Source of the DNA: CBFDBF01 sp050304615
GTDB lineage: Bacteria > Pseudomonadota > Gammaproteobacteria > Chromatiales > Chromatiaceae
Assembly (NCBI GenBank): GCA_050304615.1
Contig: JBNLDW010000011.1
Location: forward strand, 248,001-312,000
Direction: 5' to 3'
Length of the DNA stretch: 64,000 bases
A program made the translations under genes and the position numbers. Numbering within the stretch: the first letter of the stretch is position 1; the number at the start of each line of letters is the position of its first letter. Positions 34,879 through 43,429 of the stretch are shown here, piece after piece. The notes under the pieces were generated by a model that was not told the DNA's origin, searched no databases, and saw only the letters and a list, made by a program, of their open reading frames with translations.

Positions 34879-37800
34879 ATGTCGACAAATCCTCTCACAC
34901 AGTTCAGACTGGCCGGTCTAAAGCAAATGCTAATGTCTTATTGGGACGGAAACACTAACTCTCTACGAGGCCGTCTGATTGGCTGGCTCAACAACTTCAC
35001 TCAAGAACAAAATGCCTCTGACCAGACCGATAACAATGAGTCCCAGTCACAGACTACAGACAACACGAGCAGTGGTGGTGCGAGTGATGGTAGCCAGGCA
35101 TCTGATGCAAGCAGTGAGGAGCAGGATAGTGCGAATAGTGGCAATACCACGTTTGCTGCAGAAGGGCAGTCAGATACTACTACGGATCCTGCCGGTACAA
35201 ATGATACTCAGCCTCAGGCCGCCGCCGACAATGGTGGCAGTGAAATTACGGGAGACGGTAGTCAGATATCAGATGCAAGCGATGAAAACACAGTTAGTGC
35301 TGATACCCAGTCTGATGATGTGGTTGATAGCCCTGCTCCTGTTTACGGTAGTGGAGGTAGTGACAGACTATACGGTGGCAGTGATGATGACGTGATATAT
35401 GGTGGCGCAGGCAACGACACTTTGTACGGAGGAGAGGGCAACGACAAGCTATACGGTGAGGCCGGTAATGACTATCTGAAGGGGGAGGCAGGCAACGACT
35501 CCCTGGATGGTGGTATAGGTAACGATAAGTTATATGGCCATGAGGGTGATGACGTTTTGATCGGTGGTGAGGGTGAGGACTATCTGTACGGCGGAATCGG
35601 TACAGACACGCTTAATGCTGGTGGCGACGACGACAAACTCTACGGTGGCGATGGCAACGATACATTGTACGGTGGCGAGAACAATGACTACCTAGACGGA
35701 GGTGAAGGAGACGACCAGCTATACGGCGAGGCCGGTAATGACTACCTGAAGGGACGTGCAGGTAACGACACCCTGGACGGCGGTGCCGGCGATGATCAAC
35801 TGTACGGCAACGAAGGTAATGACATCATCACCACTGGCGACGGCTACGATAAAGTCTACGCGGGTGACGGCGACGACCAAATCTACGCCAACTCCGACGG
35901 CGAGAAAGACTACCTCTATGGTGAAGACGGAGCCGATACCTTTCACTTTCAGGTAGAAGGTGAAGGCATTGGTGAAGACTACGTAAAGTACTTCAACAGA
36001 GAGGCCGGAGACACACTGGTGATCGACGGTGAGGGCGTAGAGTATGTCATCAACCAGGATGGCGGTTACCATAACGTCCTGCTCACCAACAGCGAGACCG
36101 GTGCCTCCATGGGCACCATCAAGGTGTATGGTCATCTGTCGATTGATGACATCAGTGGTACAGCCACCGCGGCCGATCAGGTAGAGGCGGTGGCACAGCA
36201 GCCGCTGGATCGTCCTGATCCTGAGAGCGGAAATTTTGATCAGATAGTGGAGCAGCTGGATACAGACCTGGGTCTGCGTGGACGAGTATCCAACAAGGAT
36301 TTCACCGGTGGCCTGAATGCAGCAGCTGCGATGAACGCCATCCTTGTAGAAGCGATAGCGGCCAAACAAGCAGGGACGGATGGTGTATTCACGGTGGATG
36401 ACGTCAAGGCCATCAACGGCTACATCCGCGAGAACCATCTCGAGACATGGATGGAGCTGCATGGCGATGACGAGAATGATGAGGAGACCGGCTACCATCT
36501 GATCCAGAACGATGGAGGCAGCAAGTACTATCGTGGAGACAAGCTGGCCGACACCGTAGCAGATGGCATTTACCATCTGGGCTTTGAGATCCAGGGTGAC
36601 AATATCCTGAACGAAGACGGCGATGAGAACGCCACCCTGACCGATCTGGCCGACTGGTTGACCCAGTTCTACACCGACCGTTCTACCACCGATACAGGCT
36701 TTGATCGTATCACCGATACTGTGATGGCCGACAAGGGGTTGGGCAACAAGGTCCCGGATGCAGAGATCTACGAGGCGGCGGGAACGGCCAACACCATGAA
36801 CGCGATTCTGGAGGAGGCGATTCAGGCCACCAAGGCGGCAGAAGATGGCTCCTTCAATGTGGACGATGTGCGCGCGATCAACGCCTACATCCGCGCCTAC
36901 TACAAGGAGGAGTGGAATACCCTGCATGGAGATGACGAGGCAGACGAAGAGACCGGTTTTCATCTGGTACAGAACGATGGCGCCAGCACCTACATGTTCG
37001 GTAAGAACTTCGTCAACACCGTGGCCGACAGCATCTACCATCTGGGCTACGAGATCCAGGGCGACAACATTCTGAACGAAGACGGCAACAAGAACGCCAC
37101 CCTGACCGACTTGGCCGACTGGCTCAACTTCTTCTACTTCAACCCAGCAGACACGGGCACCGGCCTGGACGAACTGGTAGACGTAGTGAAGAACGACACC
37201 GGCCTGTCGCACTGCACCAACGCGGGTGACATCAACGAGGGCGCGGAAGCTGCAAACGCCATGAACCACATCCTGGTAGACACTATCAAGGCTCTGGGCG
37301 TTGCTACTGACGAGGTTATCTCGGTAGAGGATGTCATTAAGATCAACGACCACATCCGTACCAACTACTACGACCAGTGGGTTGAGCTACATGGTGACGA
37401 TGAAGAGAACGAAGAGACCGGGTTCCATCTGGTGCAGAACGACGGCTCCAGGGAAAAATACCGGGGCGATAACTTCGTCAATACCGTAATCGACGGCATC
37501 TACCATCTGGGCTTTGCGATTGAGGGTGACTACATCCTGAACGAGGATGGTGACCAGAATGCCAACCTTGGAGATCTGGCCACTTGGCTCAACAACTTCT
37601 ATCTGGGCAAAGAGAACACCTTCGGCTCAGAGAAGGGCGACTGCATCTATACCCTGAACGAAGATGACAAGATCTGGGCCAGAGAGGGCAATGACAAGGT
37701 ATATGCCAAAGAGGGCAATGACGAGGTCTGGGGTGGAGAAGGCGACGACTACCTAGACGGAGGTGAAGGAGACGACCAGCTATACGGCGAGGCCGGTAAT

Positions 37801-38763
37801 GACTACCTGAAAGGACGTGCAGGTAACGACACCCTAGACGGCGGTGCCGGCGATGATCAACTGTACGGCAACGAAGGTAACGATGCGTTGACTGGCGGTG
37901 ATGGCAATGACTGTCTCTCTGGGGGCGATGGCGCGGACACCTTGGTAGCAGGCGCTGGCGACGATAAGCTTTACGGTGATGCGGGCGAGGACATCCTGGA
38001 CGGTGGTGCAGGTAACGACTACCTAAATGGAGGAGACGGCAACGATACCCTGGTTGGTGGCGAAGGCAACGACTACCTGAAGGGATACGGCGGTGACGAC
38101 ACTATGGATGGTGGTGCCGGCGATGATCAACTGTACGGCTATGAAGGTAACGATGCGTTGACCGGCGGTGATGGCAATGACTGTCTCTCTGGTGGCGATG
38201 GCGCGGACACCTTGGTAGCAGGCGCTGGCGACGATAAGCTTTACGGTGATGCGGGCGAGGACATCCTGGACGGTGGTGCAGGTAACGACTACCTGAATGG
38301 AGGAGACGGCAACGACGCCTTAATAGGTGGTGCTGGCAACGACTACCTGAAGGGATACGGCGGTGACGACATTCTAGATGCTGGCGCAGGTAGTGACACG
38401 TTGTATGGCTACGATGGCGATGATCTCCTCATCGGCCTGTCGGATGGTGAAAATGACTATATGGACGGCGGTAAGGGTGCAGACAGCTACCTATTCCAAG
38501 CAGATGGCGAGGGGATTGGCAATGATCTGATAGTAGGATTCTCCAGTACCGATGGTGACTCTCTAGTTATCGGTGGGCCCGATGTCTCGTTTGAGCTGCT
38601 GCAGATCAATGGCTACAAAAACCTGGTCTCGCTATCCGATGGGGAGGGTAATTCCCTCGGCAGTGTTGAGGTCCACGGTGAATTCAGCATTGATGATATC
38701 ACCATGGTGGGGAGCGAGGAGTATGCCGGTATAGTGCATAACGCACCGGTTGAGGTTGTTTGA
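34879..38763 (+). CDS. RTX calcium-binding protein secreted by type I secretion, with three EF-hand-like modules
   Basis: This 1294-residue protein has no signal peptide and is encoded just ahead of a type I exporter. Order: short amphipathic N terminus, a low-complexity S/T/D/E/Q stretch (about 45-150), a first block of GGxGxDxLx nonapeptides (155-350), a capping domain (350-440), three about 155-residue modules starting at 453, 608 and 763, a second RTX block (916-1188), and a C-terminal cap with the presumed secretion signal. RTX repeats bind calcium outside the cell and fold there. No protease, lipase or adhesin motif is visible. ATG at 34879 sits eight bases after GGAG; ATG at 34864 is possible. 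Confidence 0.9.
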   Translation: MSTNPLTQFRLAGLKQMLMSYWDGNTNSLRGRLIGWLNNFTQEQNASDQTDNNESQSQTTDNTSSGGASDGSQASDASSEEQDSANSGNTTFAAEGQSDTTTDPAGTNDTQPQAAADNGGSEITGDGSQISDASDENTVSADTQSDDVVDSPAPVYGSGGSDRLYGGSDDDVIYGGAGNDTLYGGEGNDKLYGEAGNDYLKGEAGNDSLDGGIGNDKLYGHEGDDVLIGGEGEDYLYGGIGTDTLNAGGDDDKLYGGDGNDTLYGGENNDYLDGGEGDDQLYGEAGNDYLKGRAGNDTLDGGAGDDQLYGNEGNDIITTGDGYDKVYAGDGDDQIYANSDGEKDYLYGEDGADTFHFQVEGEGIGEDYVKYFNREAGDTLVIDGEGVEYVINQDGGYHNVLLTNSETGASMGTIKVYGHLSIDDISGTATAADQVEAVAQQPLDRPDPESGNFDQIVEQLDTDLGLRGRVSNKDFTGGLNAAAAMNAILVEAIAAKQAGTDGVFTVDDVKAINGYIRENHLETWMELHGDDENDEETGYHLIQNDGGSKYYRGDKLADTVADGIYHLGFEIQGDNILNEDGDENATLTDLADWLTQFYTDRSTTDTGFDRITDTVMADKGLGNKVPDAEIYEAAGTANTMNAILEEAIQATKAAEDGSFNVDDVRAINAYIRAYYKEEWNTLHGDDEADEETGFHLVQNDGASTYMFGKNFVNTVADSIYHLGYEIQGDNILNEDGNKNATLTDLADWLNFFYFNPADTGTGLDELVDVVKNDTGLSHCTNAGDINEGAEAANAMNHILVDTIKALGVATDEVISVEDVIKINDHIRTNYYDQWVELHGDDEENEETGFHLVQNDGSREKYRGDNFVNTVIDGIYHLGFAIEGDYILNEDGDQNANLGDLATWLNNFYLGKENTFGSEKGDCIYTLNEDDKIWAREGNDKVYAKEGNDEVWGGEGDDYLDGGEGDDQLYGEAGNDYLKGRAGNDTLDGGAGDDQLYGNEGNDALTGGDGNDCLSGGDGADTLVAGAGDDKLYGDAGEDILDGGAGNDYLNGGDGNDTLVGGEGNDYLKGYGGDDTMDGGAGDDQLYGYEGNDALTGGDGNDCLSGGDGADTLVAGAGDDKLYGDAGEDILDGGAGNDYLNGGDGNDALIGGAGNDYLKGYGGDDILDAGAGSDTLYGYDGDDLLIGLSDGENDYMDGGKGADSYLFQADGEGIGNDLIVGFSSTDGDSLVIGGPDVSFELLQINGYKNLVSLSDGEGNSLGSVEVHGEFSIDDITMVGSEEYAGIVHNAPVEVV
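36235..37614 (+). repeat. Three tandem 155-residue modules with EF-hand-like loops within the RTX protein
   Basis: Copies start at 36235, 36700 and 37165. Each has a DGxFxVDDVxxIN-like loop (ISVEDV in the third), then WxxLHGDDExxEETGxHLxQNDG, NTVxDxIYHLGF/Y and a second acidic loop NEDGxxNAxLxDLAxWL. The DxDGxxN loops resemble EF-hand or dockerin calcium sites. Similar segments occur in other RTX proteins, as far as I recall, but I know of no function. Confidence 0.75.
37831..38370 (+). repeat. 270-bp tandem DNA duplication within the RTX coding region
   Basis: Two copies about 270 bp apart are nearly identical over at least 200 bases (37844-38045 versus 38114-38315), with a handful of substitutions. 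Each encodes 90 residues, ten RTX nonapeptides. A separate 134-base copy of 35686-35819 occurs at 37747-37880 with two mismatches, linking the two RTX blocks. Confidence 0.85.
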
Positions 38764-38776
38764 CATATTAGAAGTA

Positions 38777-38794
38777 GGGGCCCACTAGGGCCCC
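38777..38794 (+). terminator. Weak hairpin between the RTX gene and its exporter genes
   Basis: GGGGCCC pairs with GGGCCCC around ACTA, then TGTTCTTCG. The poor T-run suggests partial termination, which would make the secreted protein more abundant than its exporter. Confidence 0.5.
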
Positions 38795-38837
38795 TGTTCT
38801 TCGTTCTGTAAATTACGTAAACAATGGAATCGTTGTT

Positions 38838-40607
38838 ATGACATCAATTAATGGCAACTCCACCACTGAATTAAAACAGGCTCTGCTTTCCGAGCGCAGG
38901 AGTTTTGTCCAGGTTGGTGTGTTTAGCATGTTTATCAACCTGATCCTGCTGGTGCCGCCACTCTATATGTTGCAGGTATACGACAGGGTACTGGCCAGCC
39001 GTAGTCATGAAACTCTGTTTCTGCTTACCATGGTGCTGGTCTGGATGTTTGTAACTCTTGGTTTACTAGAGTATGTGCGCTCGCGCATGTTGGTGCGGCT
39101 GGGATCTCGTCTCGACCACCAGTTGCATGGCCGTATCTATCGGGTTGTGATGAAGCGAGCGTTACACAATCCGGCAGAGGCTTCAGATAGGCCGCTGTCA
39201 GACTTGGCCAAGGTTAGGCAGTTTGTGGCAGGCAATGCCACCTTTGCTTTTTTTGACTCACCCTGGATTCCGATCTATATAGGAGTACTGTTTCTATTTG
39301 ATCCCTGGTTCGGATGGTTTGCACTGTTTGCTGCTGCCGCTCTGAGCGTGCTGGCGCTGGTCAATGAGCTTTCTACTCGGCATCCTCAGCAGTGTGCCAG
39401 TGAAGCACAGCTCCATGCCGGTAACATCATTAACGCACAGATGCGCAATGCGGAGGCGCTGCATGCCATGGGCATGCAGAAGGCGCTTCAGGGGCGTTGG
39501 CTTGATCGTCATCTAGAGTCATTGAGCGCCCTCTCTAGTGCCGCCGATCGTGCTGGGGCATGGATGAATCTCAGCAAGACCCTGCGCCACCTGTTTCAGT
39601 CGCTTATGCTTGGCCTTGGAGCCTGGTTGGCGATCGATGGCCAGATTACCGCTGGTATGGTGATCGCAGGTTCTATCCTAATGGGGCGGGCCCTTGCCCC
39701 CATCGACCAGTTGATTGGGGCTTGGAAGGGATTTATTGGTGCGCGCCACGCCTATTACCACCTAGAAGAACTATTAGAACAGACGCCGGAATCGCCACAG
39801 CGTCTAAGCCTGCCAGCACCCAAGGGTGAGATCAGGGTCGAGAATGCAGTCCTGATTCCTCCTGGTGGAGAGAGTACCGTCCTTAAGGGGGTCTCACTCC
39901 ACCTGCGACCAGGAGAGATGCTGGCCATTGTCGGGAACAGCGCGGCGGGTAAAACGAGTCTGATTCGCGCCATGCTCGGCCTCTGGCCGTTGAGTGCAGG
40001 CAGCGTACAGTTAGATGGTGCCGATATCGGGCAGTGGAATCCCGATGAGCTTGGCAGCTGTATCGGCTACCTGCCTCAGGATGTAGAGCTGTTCGATGGC
40101 ACAGTGGCCCAGAACATCGCCCGTTTCACCGATGCGAAAGATTCAAAGATCGTGCGGGCGGCCCATATCGCCGGGGTGGATAAGTTGATCCGTGCCCTGC
40201 CGGAAGGCTACAACACCCGTATAGGGGTTGGCGGAGTAGCACTTTCTGGCGGTCAACGGCAGCGTATCGCGCTGGCGCGGGCCCTGTTTGGTAAGCCGCC
40301 CATCATTATTCTGGACGAGCCTAACTCAAATCTGGACGCCCAAGGCGAACTTGCCCTGGCCCGTGCGTGCGGCTATCTGAAAAAGCATGGCACCACTTTG
40401 ATCCTTGCCAGCCATCGCCGCAGCATCCTTAGAATGGCAGACAAGATCCTCTCCATGCAACAGGGCCGTCTGCACCTGTTTGGGCCAAGGGATGCAGTAC
40501 TGCAACGGCTGTTCCGTCCAACCGCCGTGAATTCCAGCGCCACGCAGAAGGTGCGGCCACAGAGAAAAGTTCCACTAGCGGCGGTCGCCGCTAAACAGGG
40601 GGCGTAA
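38838..40607 (+). CDS. Type I secretion system ABC transporter, PrtD/AprD family
   Basis: The 589-residue inner-membrane ABC exporter has an N-terminal membrane domain of about 300 residues with several hydrophobic helices and a C-terminal ATPase. The Walker A motif is GNSAAGKTS near residue 375, the signature is ALSGGQRQRIALARAL near 475 and Walker B is IIILDEPNSNLD. It has no N-terminal peptidase domain and matches the PrtD class for RTX proteases and lipases. Directly downstream of the RTX gene, it should export that protein with the next gene product and a TolC-like outer-membrane protein not found here. Confidence 0.95.
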   Translation: MTSINGNSTTELKQALLSERRSFVQVGVFSMFINLILLVPPLYMLQVYDRVLASRSHETLFLLTMVLVWMFVTLGLLEYVRSRMLVRLGSRLDHQLHGRIYRVVMKRALHNPAEASDRPLSDLAKVRQFVAGNATFAFFDSPWIPIYIGVLFLFDPWFGWFALFAAAALSVLALVNELSTRHPQQCASEAQLHAGNIINAQMRNAEALHAMGMQKALQGRWLDRHLESLSALSSAADRAGAWMNLSKTLRHLFQSLMLGLGAWLAIDGQITAGMVIAGSILMGRALAPIDQLIGAWKGFIGARHAYYHLEELLEQTPESPQRLSLPAPKGEIRVENAVLIPPGGESTVLKGVSLHLRPGEMLAIVGNSAAGKTSLIRAMLGLWPLSAGSVQLDGADIGQWNPDELGSCIGYLPQDVELFDGTVAQNIARFTDAKDSKIVRAAHIAGVDKLIRALPEGYNTRIGVGGVALSGGQRQRIALARALFGKPPIIILDEPNSNLDAQGELALARACGYLKKHGTTLILASHRRSILRMADKILSMQQGRLHLFGPRDAVLQRLFRPTAVNSSATQKVRPQRKVPLAAVAAKQGA

Positions 40608-40613
40608 CCGACG

Positions 40614-41939
40614 ATGGCAACCGCGCAATCAGAGCAGAAAGACCAGACCCTGGACGACAGTGCCTACCGTAAACTTGGCTGGTCCACACTGGCCGTTACA
40701 TTTATTTTCCTACTCGGCTGGGCCGGGATTGCGCCCCTGGAGAGTGCCGTGGTGGCAGATGGCCGCATCCTCGTGGCTTCGCTTAACAAGAGCGTGCAGC
40801 ACCTGGATGGCGGGTTGGTGGCAAGCATTAAGGTGCAGGATGGCGATATCGTGGAACAGGGCCAACTGTTGTTGAGTCTGGATCGCAAACCCCTCGATAT
40901 TCAATTGGACAAGGTTACCAGTCAGTTGATCGAAACCGAGGCGAGCCTGGAGCGTCTCATGGCCGAACGTGATGGCAAAAAGGAACTGGTTTTCCCCGCC
41001 AAATTGATTAGCCAGGCCAAGACAGCGCGGCAACCCGCTATCCTCTCTACCCAACAACAACTATTTGCCTCGCGCCGCCAGGCCCTGATATCGGAACAGG
41101 CGGTGCTCCGTCAACGCCTGGAGCAGGCCAAGGGAGAGATTGCTAGCAACCAGAGTATGATCAAGACTCTGCGTTACCGCCTCAGCCTGCTGGATCAGGA
41201 CATCGAGGGCCTTAGTAGGTTGGCGGCAAAAAACCTGATATCCAAGGCAAAACTGCGTGAGGTTCAGCGGCAACGCACAGAGATCTCGGGCGAACTGATA
41301 TCACACCAGTCAGAGATCACCCAGCTCGAGTCATCGACCCTGGAGATACTTTCTCAGATCACCCTGCTGCAACGGGATTTTACTAAAGAGGTGATTACCA
41401 GCCAACGGGAGCTGGAGGCGCGCCGGACGGAGTTGCAGTCACAACAAAGCACACTGAGCGAGAAGTTGTCACGCATCGATATCCGCGCCCCGGTGGGGGG
41501 CAAGGTCAAAGGGTTCGATGTTGTAACCACCGGAGCAGTAATCAGCGCTGGCGCCCCCATCATGGAGATTGTGCCGCGTGAATCCTTGTTCACCATACAT
41601 GCTCGAGTCTCGCCGATGGACATTGACGCGCTCTATCCTGGCCTGAAGGCAGAGGTACGCATTCCGGTTTTCGACAACTCTAGAAACTTCCCCAGCCTAT
41701 ACTCAGAACTGAAGGATGTATCTACCGATGTCTACGTGGGGGAGAAGTCAGACGAGGCTTACTACAAGGCCACTCTGACCATTGATGATGAGACTATGGC
41801 CACCCTGCAGAAAGAGAAGCTGCATCTGATATCCGGCATGCCGGTTGAGGTGGTGATCAAGACAGGGGAGCGTACCCTGCTCGACTACTTGGTCAAGCCG
41901 TTGCGGGATATGGTGGTCAGGGCATTTAATGAAACATAG
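40614..41939 (+). CDS. Type I secretion membrane fusion protein, HlyD/PrtE family
   Basis: This 441-residue periplasmic adaptor links the ABC exporter to the TolC channel. A single membrane helix near residues 23-45 (AVTFIFLLGWAGIAPL) is followed by the lipoyl half-motif, a long coiled coil (about 95-285) and a beta-barrel region with IRAPVGGKVKGFDVVTTGAVISAGAPIMEIVP. This is the HlyD signature. It begins six bases after the ABC gene stop, so the two are co-translated. A shared terminator follows. Confidence 0.95.
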   Translation: MATAQSEQKDQTLDDSAYRKLGWSTLAVTFIFLLGWAGIAPLESAVVADGRILVASLNKSVQHLDGGLVASIKVQDGDIVEQGQLLLSLDRKPLDIQLDKVTSQLIETEASLERLMAERDGKKELVFPAKLISQAKTARQPAILSTQQQLFASRRQALISEQAVLRQRLEQAKGEIASNQSMIKTLRYRLSLLDQDIEGLSRLAAKNLISKAKLREVQRQRTEISGELISHQSEITQLESSTLEILSQITLLQRDFTKEVITSQRELEARRTELQSQQSTLSEKLSRIDIRAPVGGKVKGFDVVTTGAVISAGAPIMEIVPRESLFTIHARVSPMDIDALYPGLKAEVRIPVFDNSRNFPSLYSELKDVSTDVYVGEKSDEAYYKATLTIDDETMATLQKEKLHLISGMPVEVVIKTGERTLLDYLVKPLRDMVVRAFNET

Positions 41940-41981
41940 TAGGCTGGTTGACAGAGGGTTGTCGCCGGACTAACACAAAAA

Positions 41982-42004
41982 AGGCCCCGCAATATGCGGG
42001 GCCT
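41982..42004. terminator. Bidirectional terminator between the T1SS genes and the Spy-like gene
   Basis: AGGCCCCGC pairs with GCGGGGCCT around a 5-base loop. On the minus strand it is followed by a run of six Ts, on the plus strand by GTTTGT. Confidence 0.8.
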
Positions 42005-42022
42005 GTTTGTATCATGTTCTGA

Positions 42023-42508
42023 TCAGAACCGATACATCTTCCTCGGGCTGATCTGATCAGCGATCTTCTGCTGTTCAGGGGTTAGGGCTTTATACATATT
42101 CTCTATCGCAGCGGCTACCCGGGTCATCTGCTCGGCGCCATCACGCATCTGTTTTGCCCGCTCTATCACCGTTTGCTCGGTATTGCGCTGTTGTCTGCGC
42201 TCACGCATGGTGGCAGCACTTTTACTAATAGTGCCGGTAAACTCATTCCAGGCAGGCTCCTGTTTTTCGGTGATGCGTAGCTTATACTTTACCCAGTCCA
42301 GTCTGTCTGCGATACGCTGCTCCATATCAGCTCTGTCCATTTTCCCAGAGCCTCTCTGGCCGGGGCCCTGCTGCCGGTCACTATAACCGCCTCTACTGCA
42401 ACCATCGTACCCGCCGGGACCGCCATAGGCCGATACCATGGATATGGACGCGACGCTTAGACCAATAACAGCAACAGTAGTTATCAATGCCTTGTTTGAA
42501 CGTTTCAT
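42023..42508 (-). CDS. Spy/CpxP family periplasmic stress protein
   Basis: The 161-residue protein has a signal peptide (VAVIGLSVASISMVSA) and a helical, positively charged body. A glycine-rich segment (YGGPGGYDG) follows the signal, and the LTxxQ family motif appears near the end as LTPEQQK. Spy and CpxP are ATP-independent periplasmic chaperones or feedback inhibitors of envelope stress signalling. The gene diverges from the two-component genes at 42695 across a perfect palindrome, an arrangement parallel to cpxP-cpxRA in E. coli. Confidence 0.85.
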   Translation of the reverse strand: MKRSNKALITTVAVIGLSVASISMVSAYGGPGGYDGCSRGGYSDRQQGPGQRGSGKMDRADMEQRIADRLDWVKYKLRITEKQEPAWNEFTGTISKSAATMRERRQQRNTEQTVIERAKQMRDGAEQMTRVAAAIENMYKALTPEQQKIADQISPRKMYRF

Positions 42509-42602
42509 CTTATGCTCCTCACTGTGATAAGACCCAGGTCATCTGCCTGGCGTGGATATATGAAAACATTGGAATGTAACCGCTGGATGTCCGTGAAAGC
42601 CC

Positions 42603-42654
42603 TTTTTGTAACTCAATGTAACAGTGTGGGTATTGTTACATTGAGTTACAAAAA
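42603..42654. promoter_or_regulatory. Perfect palindromic operator with paired GTAAC-N5-GTAAC boxes
   Basis: Two 21-base arms (42603-42623 and 42634-42654) are exact reverse complements around a 10-base spacer. Each arm contains GTAAC-TCAAT-GTAAC, close to the CpxR consensus GTAAA-N5-GTAAA. Located between the Spy-like gene and the response-regulator gene, it should control both. A further GTAAC lies near 42576. Confidence 0.7.
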
Positions 42655-42694
42655 TGTGCCTGAATATTCCAGTTTATCGGTATAACATAGCGCC

Positions 42695-43429
42695 ATGGAG
42701 AAACAGCAACACATACTCGTAGTAGATGATGACAGAGAGATCAGAGATCTGCTACAGGAGTACTTGACCCGCAACGGTTATCGAACCTCCGCCGTGGGCG
42801 ATGGCAAGGGCATGTGGCATGCCATGGAAAACGGACATGTCGATCTTATTGTGCTGGATCTTATGCTGCCAGGTGATGATGGCCTGGAGTTGTGTCGTAA
42901 CCTGCGCGTCAACTCAAAGGTGCCGGTTATCATGTTGACCGCCAAGGGCGATGACATGGATCGCATCCTTGGTCTAGAGATGGGCGCGGATGATTATCTG
43001 CCAAAGCCGTTTAATCCGCGCGAACTGCTGGCCAGAATAAAGGTGGTTCTGCGGCGCGCGTCTACCATGCCATGGAGTGTCGCGGAGGAAAGCGAACATC
43101 TGCCGGTCTGTTTTTCCGGCTGGAGGCTTGATCCAGTCACCCGTCATCTGACTGGACGGGACGGATTAGTCGTGCCTTTGAGTGGTGCGGAGTATCGCCT
43201 GTTGCATGTGTTGTTGGCTCATCCAAACAGAGTGTTGAGTCGCGATCAGCTGCTGGATCTTACCCAGGGGCGAGAGTCAGATCCATTTGATCGTAGCATA
43301 GATGTCCTTATTAGCAGATTGCGCAAGCGCCTGGGCGATGATCCCAAGACGCCACAGATCATAAAGACAGTCAGGGGTGAGGGTTATATTCTCTCCAGCA
43401 GGATATCCAGGGGGGAGACGGAGGTATGA
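42695..43429 (+). CDS. OmpR-family response regulator (CpxR-like)
   Basis: The 244-residue regulator has a receiver domain with phosphorylation site in VLDLMLPG (Asp near residue 54), acidic pocket VDDD near 11-13 and the KP lysine in YLPKPFNP. A winged-helix DNA-binding domain follows, with SRDQLLDLTQGRESDPFDRSIDVLISRLRKRL. It is probably the regulator that binds the palindrome just upstream. Its stop overlaps the kinase start by four bases (ATGA). Confidence 0.93.
   Translation: MEKQQHILVVDDDREIRDLLQEYLTRNGYRTSAVGDGKGMWHAMENGHVDLIVLDLMLPGDDGLELCRNLRVNSKVPVIMLTAKGDDMDRILGLEMGADDYLPKPFNPRELLARIKVVLRRASTMPWSVAEESEHLPVCFSGWRLDPVTRHLTGRDGLVVPLSGAEYRLLHVLLAHPNRVLSRDQLLDLTQGRESDPFDRSIDVLISRLRKRLGDDPKTPQIIKTVRGEGYILSSRISRGETEV

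Noticed and set aside
35719..37353. 544-codon open frame on the strand opposite the RTX gene
   Set aside because: It is an antisense shadow created by the biased codon pattern of the repeats; no ribosome-binding site or recognisable domain.
35341..38440. Regular short repeats suggesting a CRISPR array
   Set aside because: They are in-frame GGxGxDxLx codon repeats of an RTX protein, with no unique spacers.
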